Assembly (NCBI RefSeq): GCF_017571495.1
Contig: NZ_JAGETZ010000010.1
Location: 1 to 64,000, forward strand
Reading direction: 5' to 3'
Length of the DNA stretch: 64,000 nucleotides
Origin: Hymenobacter negativus
GTDB taxonomy: Bacteria > Bacteroidota > Bacteroidia > Cytophagales > Hymenobacteraceae
Shown here: one piece after another, positions 26,533-35,633 of the stretch
Position numbering within the stretch: the first letter of the stretch is position 1
Layout: the number at the start of each line of letters is the position of its first letter
Notes under the pieces: generated by a model
What the model was told of the DNA's origin: nothing
The model's input: only the letters and a program-made list of their open reading frames with translations
Database searches by the model: none
Made by a program: the position numbers and the translations under genes

Positions 26533-28014
26533 TTATTCGTCGGCTGCTTTCTTAGGCTGAAAATGAAATACTGGCGACGGCACGTGTTCCTTAGTGAATA
26601 GTTGGGCAAAATGGCCGATTACCTCCGGGTGTTGCGGTGCCACATCGTGCTTTTCACTGGGGTCGGTGGCCAGGTCGTATAGTTCGATGGGCCCGTTGGG
26701 CGCTGTGGCCATGTTCAGGCGCACGGCTTTCCAGTTTCCCCAGCGGGCCGCTACGCTACCGCCCTGCTCATAAAACTCCCAATACAAATACGGATGCTGC
26801 AGCTGCTTGCCCCGCCCGGTCAGGGTGGGCAGCAGGGAGAGGCCATCGGTGCCCGCCGGGGTTTTCAGGCCTGCTACCTCCATAAAGGTGGGCAGGAAGT
26901 CCCAGAAAGCGGCGAGCTGTGGGGTTGTCGTCCCGGCTTTTACCTGGCCGGGCCAGCGCACAATGAAGGGCACCCGAATGCCACCTTCGTATAAATCCCG
27001 CTTGGCCCCGCGCAGCCCGCCGCTGCTGTTAAAATAAGCCAGTTCCTTGCCGCCCTCGGCGGAGGGCCCATTGTCCGACGTGAAAACAACGAGGGTGTTA
27101 TCGTCCAGGTGCAGTTGCTTTAGCTTCTGCATAATCTGGCCCACCTGGTCATCCAGCACTTGCATCGTGGCCACCACGGCGGCCCGCGGGTACGGCTGCG
27201 ATTGGTAAGCGCCAGCCTTGGTGAAATTCGGCAAGCTGGTATCGGGGCCGATATAAGGCTTTTCGGGGCCGTACTGGCCAATTGCTCGCTGCATATAAGC
27301 CGGGGGTGCGGCAAGTTCCGCGTGCGGAATGACGGTTGTCATAAAAACGGCAAAGGGCTGCGCCTGGTGCTGCTCGATGAAGGCCAGCAGGTGCTGCTGA
27401 ATCAGCTCCGGTGCGTAGGTGCCCGAGCGGGCGCCGCGGTTTTCTGGCAGCATCACTTTTTCCCGGTTGTGCCAGAGGTAGTAGGGGTAGTAATTATGCG
27501 CCAGCGTTTGGCTGTTGTAGCCAAAAAACTCGTCAAACCTCTTGTTCACCGGGTCGCCAGTGCTGCCCGGCCCGCCCAGGCCCCATTTGCCGAAGCACCC
27601 GGTGGCATAGCCGGCCTGCTTGAGCAATTGCGGAATGATGCGGCTTGAATCGGGCAGCGGATACTGGCCCTCCGGCTTCACGGCGAGGTTGCCGCGCACG
27701 GGGGTGTGGCCGGTGTGCTGGCCAGTGAAGAACGACGAGCGGGAGGGCGAGCACACCGCCGTGCCCGCGTAGCCTTGCGTAAACTTCATGCCTTCGGTGG
27801 CAAGCCGGTCGATGTTTGGCGTCTGGAAGCGCTGCTGCCCGTAACAGCTGACGTCCCCGTAACCCAGGTCATCCGCCACAATAAAAACGATGTTGGGCGG
27901 GCGTTTCGCGGGTCGTTTCAATTGAGTAAACGCGAGCCCGCATCCCACACTCAGCAGGAGCACGAGCAGCTGGACCGTTCTCCAGGCCAGTCGTTCAGAT
28001 TTTCGTTGTCGCAT
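26533..28014 (-). CDS. Type I (formylglycine-dependent) sulfatase
   Basis: 493 residues from the ATG at 28014. The N-terminus is a signal with a possible lipobox (LLLSVGC, Cys25). The alkaline-phosphatase-fold sulfatase domain starts NIVFIVADDLGYGD (metal ligands Asp48 and Asp49). The signature CSPSRSSFFTGQ has the modifiable Cys88, with Pro90 and Arg92, and VFTSDNGPSAEGG gives the second metal site. The protein cleaves sulfate esters from a glycan, and Cys88 must be oxidised to formylglycine. The gene just upstream encodes the likely maturase. S1 subfamily and substrate cannot be named from sequence alone. Confidence 0.92.
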   Translation of the reverse strand: MRQRKSERLAWRTVQLLVLLLSVGCGLAFTQLKRPAKRPPNIVFIVADDLGYGDVSCYGQQRFQTPNIDRLATEGMKFTQGYAGTAVCSPSRSSFFTGQHTGHTPVRGNLAVKPEGQYPLPDSSRIIPQLLKQAGYATGCFGKWGLGGPGSTGDPVNKRFDEFFGYNSQTLAHNYYPYYLWHNREKVMLPENRGARSGTYAPELIQQHLLAFIEQHQAQPFAVFMTTVIPHAELAAPPAYMQRAIGQYGPEKPYIGPDTSLPNFTKAGAYQSQPYPRAAVVATMQVLDDQVGQIMQKLKQLHLDDNTLVVFTSDNGPSAEGGKELAYFNSSGGLRGAKRDLYEGGIRVPFIVRWPGQVKAGTTTPQLAAFWDFLPTFMEVAGLKTPAGTDGLSLLPTLTGRGKQLQHPYLYWEFYEQGGSVAARWGNWKAVRLNMATAPNGPIELYDLATDPSEKHDVAPQHPEVIGHFAQLFTKEHVPSPVFHFQPKKAADE

Positions 28015-28053
28015 AATTCCGAGACAAGTAGTTCGCTGCTGCGAAGGTGCCAC

Positions 28054-29055
28054 CTATTTTGCGTCTTTCGCACACCGGAAACCCAGGTTGTTGGCGGCGC
28101 TTTTCACCTCGCCTTTGCCCCGGCTGCCGGCCTGGTAGCGCAAGCAGTACTGGTCGCTGCACAAAAAAGAGCCCCCGCGCTGAACGTGCTTCACCAGCCC
28201 GGGCTCCTCCGGGTCGTGGCTGTCAGCCGGTCCGGCTGGATTACTCGAGGGGCTAATCCGGTAATAATCGGGTCGGTAATAGTCGCTGCACCACTCCCAC
28301 ACGTTGCCCTCCATATCGTAGAATCCCCAGGCATTGGGTGAAAACGACTTCACGGGGGCCACGCCATCAAAACCATCGGCGCGGGTGTTGCCCGCCGGAA
28401 AATCACCCTGAAACAGGTTGGCCATCCACCGGCCGTTGGGTGTTAGTTCTAGGCCCCAGTAGTAGGGCGTGGTTGAGCGCTGGCCGGCGCGGGCGGCGCA
28501 CTCCCATTCCGCTTCGGTAGGCAGCCGTTTGCCGGCCCACCGGGCGTAAGCCTGGGCATCGTCGTAGCACACTTGCACCACCGGGTCATTGGCGTGGCCG
28601 GTTACGCTGCTGCCCGGCCCCAGTGGGCGCCGCCAGTTGGCCCCCGGAACGTACTGCCACCACTGCCCGGCCTCCGCGCGCGAAACCTGATGGTTGGGCC
28701 TGGCGAAAACGGCCGAGCCGGCAACTAGCTGCGCCTCGGGCACGCCCGGAAAATCCCGGGGGTTGGGCTTGCGCTCGGCCACGGTCACGTAGTGCGTCGC
28801 CTCGACGAAGGCTGCAAAAGCGGCATTGGTTACCTCGTGCTCGTCGAGGTAAAAGGGCTTGAGTGTGACCGTATGCAGTGGAGATGCATCGGCAAAATGC
28901 GGGTCTTCCGTCCCCATCCGGAAGCTGCCCCCGGGCACTAGTACCATCTTGGCCGCACCGGTTGGTTTATCCTCAGCCGGCTGCTCATTGGCGCAGCTGC
29001 TGCCAAATACTAGCAGACTGAGATTGAGCAATACCAGAAATTCAGAACGAGCCAT
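28054..29055 (-). CDS. Formylglycine-generating enzyme (FGE/SUMF1 family), lipoprotein
   Basis: 333 residues, beginning MARSEFLVLLNLSLLVFGSSC with lipobox Cys21. The SUMF1/FGE fold is seen from VLVPGGSFRMGTEDPHF, through RLPTEAEWECAARAG and GNVWEWCSDYY, to RGGSFLCSDQYCLRYQAG. The last motif keeps both active-site cysteines, Cys299 and Cys304, with C-x4-C spacing as in the aerobic copper-dependent FGE. Many SUMF1-like proteins lack this pair, so a true maturase is likely. The sulfatase gene follows 39 bp downstream. A good promoter lies just upstream (29090-29122). Confidence 0.88.
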   Translation of the reverse strand: MARSEFLVLLNLSLLVFGSSCANEQPAEDKPTGAAKMVLVPGGSFRMGTEDPHFADASPLHTVTLKPFYLDEHEVTNAAFAAFVEATHYVTVAERKPNPRDFPGVPEAQLVAGSAVFARPNHQVSRAEAGQWWQYVPGANWRRPLGPGSSVTGHANDPVVQVCYDDAQAYARWAGKRLPTEAEWECAARAGQRSTTPYYWGLELTPNGRWMANLFQGDFPAGNTRADGFDGVAPVKSFSPNAWGFYDMEGNVWEWCSDYYRPDYYRISPSSNPAGPADSHDPEEPGLVKHVQRGGSFLCSDQYCLRYQAGSRGKGEVKSAANNLGFRCAKDAK

Positions 29056-29089
29056 GGGCGCTTAGCGGGTAAGTACAGCAAGTGTGAAA

Positions 29090-29122
29090 CAAACCTAAGC
29101 AGTCGGCAATGGCCCACCCAAA
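29090..29122 (-). promoter_or_regulatory. Promoter of the FGE-sulfatase unit
   Basis: On the minus strand TTTG (29119-29122), 21 bp, TAGGTTTG (29090-29097) matches the Bacteroidota consensus TTTG-N(17-23)-TANNTTTG. Transcription would start near 29083, giving a leader of about 28 nt before the FGE ATG at 29055. Confidence 0.65.
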
Positions 29123-29181
29123 TGCGCCTTACTTACGCCTTCGCGCTACGGTCCGGCCGGTACAGTGAGGCCGAAACTGTA

Positions 29182-30627
29182 TTAATCAATTTCTAATTCC
29201 GTTGACTGGGCGTGCAGCGGCTGGTAAGGATGGGCCAGAAACAGCTCGGCATAGTCCACGCCTCCCACGGTGTAGCCCGGGGCATGCCCCCGCCGGTGCA
29301 CCAGCAGGACCTGGCAATTGGGCAGGTAACGCCGGATAAGCTGGTTGTAAAAAGGGCGGCACCACGGGTCGATGTCGCCACCCGTCAGCAGGACCGGGAC
29401 CCGGGAATACACGGGCGTTTTTGCGACTGGCGGTTCGGGCTGCACCTGCCAGCAGCGGCAAATTTCGTGGTCCACATTATTGAATGGATAGCCGGCCAGC
29501 CAAGGCACTACCAGTGCCTGCCGGGCCACCAGGCTGGGGGCTGCGTAGGCAATTTGCTCGCTGCAATAAACAGAGTAGCGCATGCCCAGCGAAACAGCTG
29601 GGTCGCCGGCAAACGCGGCATCCACTTGCTCGCGCACGTACGTCTGGTGCCTGCCCGCGAGCATATCCAGTAGCACTTCCGGGATGGTGTGCACCTGCTG
29701 GGCCGTGAGGCGGTCAAGCACGGCATCAAGTAACTCCTTCTTGGTGTAGGTAATGCGCAGGCTATCGAGGGTGCCGGGGGGGCGGTAGCGAAGCGTAAAT
29801 TTCTTCCCCGTAATGGCCGTGAAGTACTGCTGGAACCGCCGCCGAAGCTGCCCATACGCCGGGTGCGCTGCCGAATCCCGCTCACAATCCGTAAACACCT
29901 GCGCTAGAGCTTCGTTGATGTTAAGTAAGCCCGCCTCTTCGTAGTTGGTGTAGCCGGGCAGCGGCGAATTCAGCAGTAGCGCCCGCACGCTTTCGGGATG
30001 GTTGCGGGCCACCGTGAGCATGAGGCTGCCACTGTAGGAGATGCCAACCAGCGTCAGTGGGGCAAGGTGCAGGGCCTGGCGCAAATCAGCAATATCCGCT
30101 GCGCTGGCAATGGTGGTATAAGCCGAGAGGTCAATGCCTTGGCGAACGAATTGGTCCCGGCACTGCCGGACGGCTACGCGCACCAGACTATCCTGCGATA
30201 AGCCGGTGCGGTAGCTCTGCCGCACGGCCGCCGGCACTTGCGGGCAGTCCAGGCAGGGCTGTGCGCGTCGCGTGCCGCGCTGGTCAAATAAAATGATGCC
30301 GCCGTACTTCAACCAGCCCGACCGATAGCCGATGCTGTCGATGTTGGCGATGGTGCTGTAGCCCGGCCCGCCGGTGCTGTACAGCGAAACGTTCTGGGTG
30401 GGGTCCTGGGTTGGCCGGCGCACAAACAGGAAGGGTATTTTCACTTGCCGGCCGGTGGGGCGCAGGCGGTTCTCCGGCACGACTAAGTAGCCATAGGTCA
30501 CCACCAAGCGCTTGTCCACTTTGATTGGGCAGACCACGGGTTCGATGCGCGGCTGATACGTTTGGCTCGAAGCCGGCGGGCAAAGCAGCGGAACAAGTAG
30601 CAGAACGAGCAGCAGGAAACGGGGCAT
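29182..30627 (-). CDS. Secreted alpha/beta hydrolase, peptidase S33 / tripeptidyl aminopeptidase-like
   Basis: 481 residues from the ATG at 30627 (MPRFLLLVLLLVPLLCPPASS, a signal peptide); the longer frame upstream has no signal and overlaps the regulator gene. The alpha/beta hydrolase fold shows the oxyanion region STGGPGYSTI, nucleophile elbow LVGISYSGSLM, the acid motif LLTGGDIDPWC, and the His in HRRGHAPG. The layout resembles proline iminopeptidase and TAP-like S33 proteins. It follows the AraC gene by 70 bp on the same strand. No link to glycan metabolism is visible, so it may be a general peptidase or esterase. Confidence 0.8.
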   Translation of the reverse strand: MPRFLLLVLLLVPLLCPPASSQTYQPRIEPVVCPIKVDKRLVVTYGYLVVPENRLRPTGRQVKIPFLFVRRPTQDPTQNVSLYSTGGPGYSTIANIDSIGYRSGWLKYGGIILFDQRGTRRAQPCLDCPQVPAAVRQSYRTGLSQDSLVRVAVRQCRDQFVRQGIDLSAYTTIASAADIADLRQALHLAPLTLVGISYSGSLMLTVARNHPESVRALLLNSPLPGYTNYEEAGLLNINEALAQVFTDCERDSAAHPAYGQLRRRFQQYFTAITGKKFTLRYRPPGTLDSLRITYTKKELLDAVLDRLTAQQVHTIPEVLLDMLAGRHQTYVREQVDAAFAGDPAVSLGMRYSVYCSEQIAYAAPSLVARQALVVPWLAGYPFNNVDHEICRCWQVQPEPPVAKTPVYSRVPVLLTGGDIDPWCRPFYNQLIRRYLPNCQVLLVHRRGHAPGYTVGGVDYAELFLAHPYQPLHAQSTELEID

Positions 30628-30697
30628 AGGAGACAGGAGCAGTTGCCTGGCAAAGCAACGCCTCCAACCGGCCAGGGGAAAGTAAAAAACGGACAAT

Positions 30698-31513
30698 CTA
30701 GTGCCCAGACGTGGCCAACGGCAGCCCCGTGAATTGACGTGCCGCTTTGGCAAAGTGACTACGGTCGTAGTAGCCATAGTCGCTTGGGTCAAAGGTCTGC
30801 GGGTGTGCTACGAAGGCGGTCAAAGCCGTGCGGGCGCGCAGAAGGGCAAAATACTGACTGGACGAGGTGCCGACTACCCGGTGGAAATACCGGTTAATGG
30901 TTTTGGAAGTCAGAAAGAGGCGCTCTGCCACGGCGGAGGTGCTGAGCTGCAAGCCAGCGGCTTGGTATTCACCAATGGCATCATGCACCAAGCGCACGTA
31001 GTGGTCTGGCGGAAAAGGCCGGCGAAAGGCCGCTAGTAAGAACCGCTCCAATAGGCCGACTCGCTCGGCAAAGGAAAGTGGCTGCTTCACCTGCGCCAGC
31101 AGGGCCGCCGGCAGTACGTGCGTCAAGGGCAGCAACTGGTCAGTGAGCGGCACTTGGTTGATGCCCAGGACTGCCTCCAGGCCACCCGGATAAAACTTCA
31201 GCGTGAAAATATTGTCCGTCGCAAGCTTATGGCGTGCTATTGTCGTGTTTCGCAGCAACAACACGTCCTCACCCGCCCGGACGGTGTACCGCTTATGACC
31301 CAGGTCAATCACGTAGGCCGGCCCCAGATTAATATAGCAGGTGGGGGTCCAGCTGGCAAACATCTTCGAAGACGAATAAGCTGGTGGCTGCGGCCGGGTT
31401 CTGGCCAGCGAAGGCCGCGCAGACTGCGAAAAGAACTCAACGTAGGGCGCCAGCTCTTCGCACGGCAACACAAAATCATAAGGCTGGCGAATATTCTGAA
31501 AAATCTCAACCAT
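30698..31513 (-). CDS. AraC-family transcriptional regulator
   Basis: 271 residues. N-terminal region of the type with a conserved PCEELAPYVEFF start (similar to DUF6597-type sensor domains), then a C-terminal helix-turn-helix part: LSTSAVAERLFLTSKTINRYFHRVVGTSSSQYFALLRAR. The second helix-turn-helix is short (SDYGYYDRSHFAKAARQFTGLP). No cofactor site is recognisable. It precedes the alpha/beta hydrolase gene on the same strand and may control it. The 265 bp between it and the GH20 gene hold no promoter match that I can defend. Confidence 0.82.
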   Translation of the reverse strand: MVEIFQNIRQPYDFVLPCEELAPYVEFFSQSARPSLARTRPQPPAYSSSKMFASWTPTCYINLGPAYVIDLGHKRYTVRAGEDVLLLRNTTIARHKLATDNIFTLKFYPGGLEAVLGINQVPLTDQLLPLTHVLPAALLAQVKQPLSFAERVGLLERFLLAAFRRPFPPDHYVRLVHDAIGEYQAAGLQLSTSAVAERLFLTSKTINRYFHRVVGTSSSQYFALLRARTALTAFVAHPQTFDPSDYGYYDRSHFAKAARQFTGLPLATSGH

Positions 31514-31778
31514 TACCTAATGCTACCTGGAAAAGCGGAAGTCAGGCTGCTTCAGCGACAGGTGCAGCCCACAAGGTAAGGGCTCCAGCCAGTGCCTTGC
31601 AAGGCTCACAAGAAAAGCTGGGAAGCATATGGGGCTTACGCAGTGCCATAAACGTGCATCCCTCAGTCCGGCTCAGCACTCGCCACCAAGCCTGCAAGCG
31701 AGCGAATAGGGCACAGCGTCCGATTGTGCAGTGCTGTTGGGTTAGGCGCTGTTTTTAGGTATGCGAAGGCCCGTGCGG

Positions 31779-33647
31779 TTACTTCACTAACAGTTCGGCG
31801 GGCGGGCTTTTGCGCCCATTGGGCGCGATGGTGACGGCGCGCACGGTGAGTCGGTTGTTCAGGGGCACGGCCAGCGGGCCGTTGTAGAGGGCGGCGGTTT
31901 CGTCGGGCAGGTGCCCGTCCAGGGTGTAGCGAATCTGGGCACCGGGCACCAGCGAGCGCAGCGTGAACACGGCTTTACTCCCCTGCTTCACCATGCTGGT
32001 GCTGTCGAGCCCCAGCGGCTCGGGCACACGGTAATTGATTCTTTGTTGGTCGAGCCGGGCAAATTGTTGGCTCATGCGCGGCAAGAAAGCTGCGTAGCTT
32101 TTGCTGGCGGCTGGCGTCCAGGCCACTTCCGATACCGCCAGTAGGCGCGGAAACAGCATGTACTCGGCCGCCGCTGGCGTCGTAATGTATTCGGTCCACA
32201 GGTTGGCCTGGGGGCCCAGCACGTGCTGCTGCTGGGCGGGGGTCAGCTCGGCCGGCAGCGGGTTGTAGTTATAAATGACGTCCAGCGGGATGTAGCCGCC
32301 AATCATCAGCGGTTCGTAGGGGCTGTGGGGCTTTGGGCTCTGGCCGTAGTTTACGTACAGGTGAGTGGTGGGCGACATCACCACGTCGTGGCCCATCTTG
32401 GCGGCCTCAACGCCCCCTTTTTCGCCCCGCCAGCTCATTACGGCAGCACTCGGGGCGATACCTCCTTCCAGAATCTCGTCCCAGCCAATGAGCTTTTTAC
32501 CCTGGCCGGCCAGAAATTTCTCGATGCGGCGGTTGAACCAGCCCTGCACCTTTTCCACATCGGTATAGCCCTCCCGCTTCATGATTTCCTGCACGGCAGC
32601 GCTCTCTTTCCAGCGGGCCTTGGGGGCTTCGTCGCCGCCGATGTGCACGTATTTGCCCGGAAACAGCGCGCACACCTCAGTCAGCACGTCTTCAAAAAAA
32701 CGAAACGTGGGCTCGGTCGGGCACACAATGTCCTCGTTCACGCCCCACATGGTCCAGGTTTCGTAGGTGCCGGGCTTGCAGGCCAGCTCCGGGTAAGCCG
32801 CCAGCACCGCCACCGAGTGGCCCGGCATCTCAATTTCGGGCACAATGGTGACGTAGCGCCGCTGGGCGTACGCCACCACCTCGCGAATCTGCTCTTGCGT
32901 GTAGAAGCCGCCATAGGGCGTGGCGTCGTACTTGAAGTCGGCCGGCCCTTTAAACAGCTGCTGGGCCCCAATCAAGGTTTCCTTGCGGAAAGCGCTAACC
33001 TGCGTCAGCTTCGGGTATTTCTTGATTTCGATGCGCCAGCCCTGGTCGTCGGTCAGGTGCCAATGGAACGTATTGAATTTGTAAGCGGCCAGAAAGTCAA
33101 TGTACTTCTTCACGAAGCTGACCGGGAAAAAATGCCGGCTCACGTCGAGCATGCCCCCGCGCCACCGAAAAGCCGGCTCGTCGGCAATGCGCACGTAGGG
33201 CACCTGGGCGGTGGCCGTCGGCCGCGCGGGCAGCAGCTGCAGCAAGGTTCGGCTGCCGTAGAACAACCCCGCGCCGCCGGCCGCCGAAATCCGGATACCG
33301 GCCTGGTCGACTACCAACTGGTAAGCCTCGGCATTGGGCTGGGCGGCCGTCAGCAGCGCAATCTGGGCGGCGGGGCGGCTGGTGGTTAGCGTTACGGTGT
33401 GGCCCAGCGCCGTCAGCATTTCCTTCAGCAGCCCCGCTACGTTCTGCTCATCCTTGCTCGTGGCATAGATGCTCAGTTTCTGGGGCAGCGGATACATACC
33501 GGCCGTGGCTTTCACCTCGCGCGGCAGGGGCACGAGGCCTAAGCGCTGGGCCGGGGTTTGGGAGCCCTGGCCCAGCACGGAAAAGGTAGATAGAACGCCG
33601 GCTAACAGCAAGCCAAGCCGGGAGGGCACGGAAACGGGAAAGGGCAT
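31779..33647 (-). CDS. GH20 beta-N-acetylhexosaminidase, secreted
   Basis: 622 residues from the ATG at 33647, which begins a signal peptide (MPFPVSVPSRLGLLLAGVLSTFS). Residues about 35-155 form the GH20b N-terminal domain and 158-510 the catalytic barrel: FRWRGGMLDVSRHF, FNTFHWHLTDDQGWR, and the catalytic pair Asp339-Glu340 in HIGGDEAPKARW (Asp positions the substrate acetamido group). The last 100 residues are a beta-sandwich (GAQIRYTLDGHLPDE). It releases terminal beta-GlcNAc or GalNAc from chitooligosaccharides or glycoprotein glycans. It lies downstream of the SusC/SusD pair, with a terminator-like hairpin in the 362-bp gap. Confidence 0.94.
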   Translation of the reverse strand: MPFPVSVPSRLGLLLAGVLSTFSVLGQGSQTPAQRLGLVPLPREVKATAGMYPLPQKLSIYATSKDEQNVAGLLKEMLTALGHTVTLTTSRPAAQIALLTAAQPNAEAYQLVVDQAGIRISAAGGAGLFYGSRTLLQLLPARPTATAQVPYVRIADEPAFRWRGGMLDVSRHFFPVSFVKKYIDFLAAYKFNTFHWHLTDDQGWRIEIKKYPKLTQVSAFRKETLIGAQQLFKGPADFKYDATPYGGFYTQEQIREVVAYAQRRYVTIVPEIEMPGHSVAVLAAYPELACKPGTYETWTMWGVNEDIVCPTEPTFRFFEDVLTEVCALFPGKYVHIGGDEAPKARWKESAAVQEIMKREGYTDVEKVQGWFNRRIEKFLAGQGKKLIGWDEILEGGIAPSAAVMSWRGEKGGVEAAKMGHDVVMSPTTHLYVNYGQSPKPHSPYEPLMIGGYIPLDVIYNYNPLPAELTPAQQQHVLGPQANLWTEYITTPAAAEYMLFPRLLAVSEVAWTPAASKSYAAFLPRMSQQFARLDQQRINYRVPEPLGLDSTSMVKQGSKAVFTLRSLVPGAQIRYTLDGHLPDETAALYNGPLAVPLNNRLTVRAVTIAPNGRKSPPAELLVK

Positions 33648-33694
33648 AAGGTGTTTGGAGTGGAAAGCGGAAGGAGGCAGTGGCAATAATAATA

Positions 33695-33837
33695 CGTCGT
33701 GCTGAGCGCAACCGAAGCAGCGCACCGCCGCCCGGAGTTGTTCCCACCAAGTCTCGCTGGGCTGTGCGACGTTCAGCTAGTTTAGCAAACGAAGTCGCAG
33801 CAACGGTTGGCCACTAGCAGTTACGCTCAGCACAACG
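33695..33837. repeat. Inverted repeat B4, widely spaced
   Basis: CGTCGTGCTGAGCG (33695-33708) is matched by the inverted CGCTCAGCACAACG (33824-33837) with one mismatch, 115 bp apart. The arm resembles the GTCATGCTGAGCGC ends of the B family, so this may be a degenerate or enlarged member. It lies between SusD and GH20. A short G-rich hairpin GGGGCA-AGCCC-TGCCCC follows at about 33877-33893. Confidence 0.55.
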
Positions 33838-33918
33838 TGTGTTCAGGCGGTATCTATTTCAACACCAGTAGACACAGGGGCAAGCCCTGCCCCTACATTG
33901 CAAGTATCAGAACTTCTC

Positions 33919-33950
33919 AAAAAAAGGGGGCTTTTAAGGGAGCCCCTTTT
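33919..33950 (-). terminator. Intrinsic terminator-like hairpin after the GlcNAc-locus SusD gene
   Basis: Read on the minus strand, AAAAGGGGCT pairs with AGCCCCCTTTT across a 7-8 base loop and is followed by more T residues. It lies 60 bp after the SusD stop and 270 bp before GH20. It could reduce read-through, so that the hexosaminidase is made at a lower level than SusC and SusD. Confidence 0.6.
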
Positions 33951-34009
33951 GGAATGCGGTTGTTTTCAAGCTCAGAAAGACGTAAAGACAGAAAGAGAGG
34001 AAGTCCAGC

Positions 34010-35599
34010 TTATTTATCCCACCACACGCGGCCGCTCAGGTTGTCGCCGCCTGGTACGGCGGCGCTGGCCGCCCGGTAGTTGTCCGGGTTGCTCGTGATT
34101 TCAGTCGTTGGGTACGGGAAGCGGCGCGGAATCTGGCCGTTGGTAGCATTGTTGGGGTACACCACCGGCGTGAGCACCGGGTAGCCGCTCCGGCGCCAGT
34201 TGGCCCACGACTCGTAGAAGTCAAGCATGGTGTTGGTCAGAGCCCAGTATTGGGTGTTAATCATTTCCAGACCCGTACCGGCGCTATAGGGGTGCGCCGT
34301 GAGGTAGCTGGCCACGTCGGCCGGGGCCACGGTCAGGGCGTCGTCGTACTGGCTCAGGTAGGTGTTGGCGGCCGTTACGCCAGCGTTGTAGTGCTGTGAG
34401 GCACTACCCAGGCCCCAGCGCTGGGCTGCTTCGGCCAGCAGCAGCTCCGACTCGGCATAGGTGAGCACGAATGTGGGCCCGTTGCGCTTAATCATGCCCG
34501 GGCTGGGCGACGAATAGTCGGGAAACGTGGTGTAGCCGGGAGTGCTCGAGATGTCGTAGGCCGCCCGGCCGCTCAGGTCTTTGCCGTTGGGCATGCCTTT
34601 TTGGGCGGCGGCGCTGGAGTTGGGGGTCGCGCTCTGACCCTTGGTCACTTCGGTGAGGTAGAGCTGCGTGACGGCGATTTTCGACAGGCGCGGGTCGTTG
34701 TTTAGCTTCAGGTAGTCGATGAAAGTGTTCGACCATTTCACGTAGTAGTTCTCCTGGCCGCCATCGCCAAGCAGCACCTGGCTGTTGCGGTTCTGGGTGA
34801 CGCGGGCTCCCGAAATATCGTGCAGGACGAAGGCATTGTCGGCGTTGCTCAACATAGTTTTGCCTTGCACTTTGGTGGCATAGGCTTGCGCTGTTGCTAG
34901 GTCCGCCTTGGTCAGGCGCATGGCCATGCGCAGCAGTAGGGTGTTGCCGAAGCGCTTCCATTGGTCGATGTTGCCCTTGTAGTACACGTCGCCCGTGGGA
35001 ATATCGCCGGCCGGGTCCAGCGCGGCGGTAGCTTCGTCCACCTCCTTCATCAGGTCGGTGTAGATGTCCTGTTGCTTGTCATACTTTGGCGTGATGACGC
35101 CCGTGTAATAACCCAGGCCCGCCTGGCTGTAAGGCACATCACCGTACAGGTCAGTCAGGCGCTCCATAATGAGGGCGCGCATGATGCGACCAATCTGGTG
35201 CAGGTTTTTGTAGCGGGGTTTGTCCGCCGTGAACTGCACCATGTCGGTGATGGGCTTCACCTGCTCCACGTAGGCGCCCACCGTGGTACCACCCCAGTAG
35301 GCCGCCGTGTAGCCCTCGTTGAGCAGGTATTTATCGCCCGCCCAGTAGCTCACCACCGTCGACAGCCCCTGAATCATGGTCGAGCTGTAAATCAGGTTAG
35401 CGCGCCAGGTGTCGTAGGCCAAGTCGGCGCTGCCGGTGTAGCCCAGCTGGGACGTGGTGAGCAGGTAATTGGCATCGAACGACGACTGCGTGTAAGTCGA
35501 CGGGTTGGTATTGATATCGTTGAAATCCTTGGTGCAGCCGCTGCTCAGCAGCAGGGCGCTGACCGCCACCGTGGCGTATTTGTTGAAGATAGTTTTCAT
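34010..35599 (-). CDS. SusD-like outer-membrane lipoprotein (GlcNAc/chitooligosaccharide locus)
   Basis: 529 residues, MKTIFNKYATVAVSALLLSSGC with lipobox Cys22. It belongs to the SusD-like group with DFNDINTNPSTYTQ after the Cys, the RLTDLYGDVPYSQAGLG segment, WKRFGNTLLLRMAMRLTK, and a C-terminus with ANWRRSGYPVLTP and RRFPYPTTE. It would bind oligosaccharide outside the cell and hand it to the SusC encoded 34 bp upstream. The chitooligosaccharide or N-glycan substrate is inferred from GH20 and NagB. Confidence 0.94.
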   Translation of the reverse strand: MKTIFNKYATVAVSALLLSSGCTKDFNDINTNPSTYTQSSFDANYLLTTSQLGYTGSADLAYDTWRANLIYSSTMIQGLSTVVSYWAGDKYLLNEGYTAAYWGGTTVGAYVEQVKPITDMVQFTADKPRYKNLHQIGRIMRALIMERLTDLYGDVPYSQAGLGYYTGVITPKYDKQQDIYTDLMKEVDEATAALDPAGDIPTGDVYYKGNIDQWKRFGNTLLLRMAMRLTKADLATAQAYATKVQGKTMLSNADNAFVLHDISGARVTQNRNSQVLLGDGGQENYYVKWSNTFIDYLKLNNDPRLSKIAVTQLYLTEVTKGQSATPNSSAAAQKGMPNGKDLSGRAAYDISSTPGYTTFPDYSSPSPGMIKRNGPTFVLTYAESELLLAEAAQRWGLGSASQHYNAGVTAANTYLSQYDDALTVAPADVASYLTAHPYSAGTGLEMINTQYWALTNTMLDFYESWANWRRSGYPVLTPVVYPNNATNGQIPRRFPYPTTEITSNPDNYRAASAAVPGGDNLSGRVWWDK

Positions 35600-35633
35600 G
35601 GAGAAGAAATGAGGAGGCCGGAATTGCAGTCAG

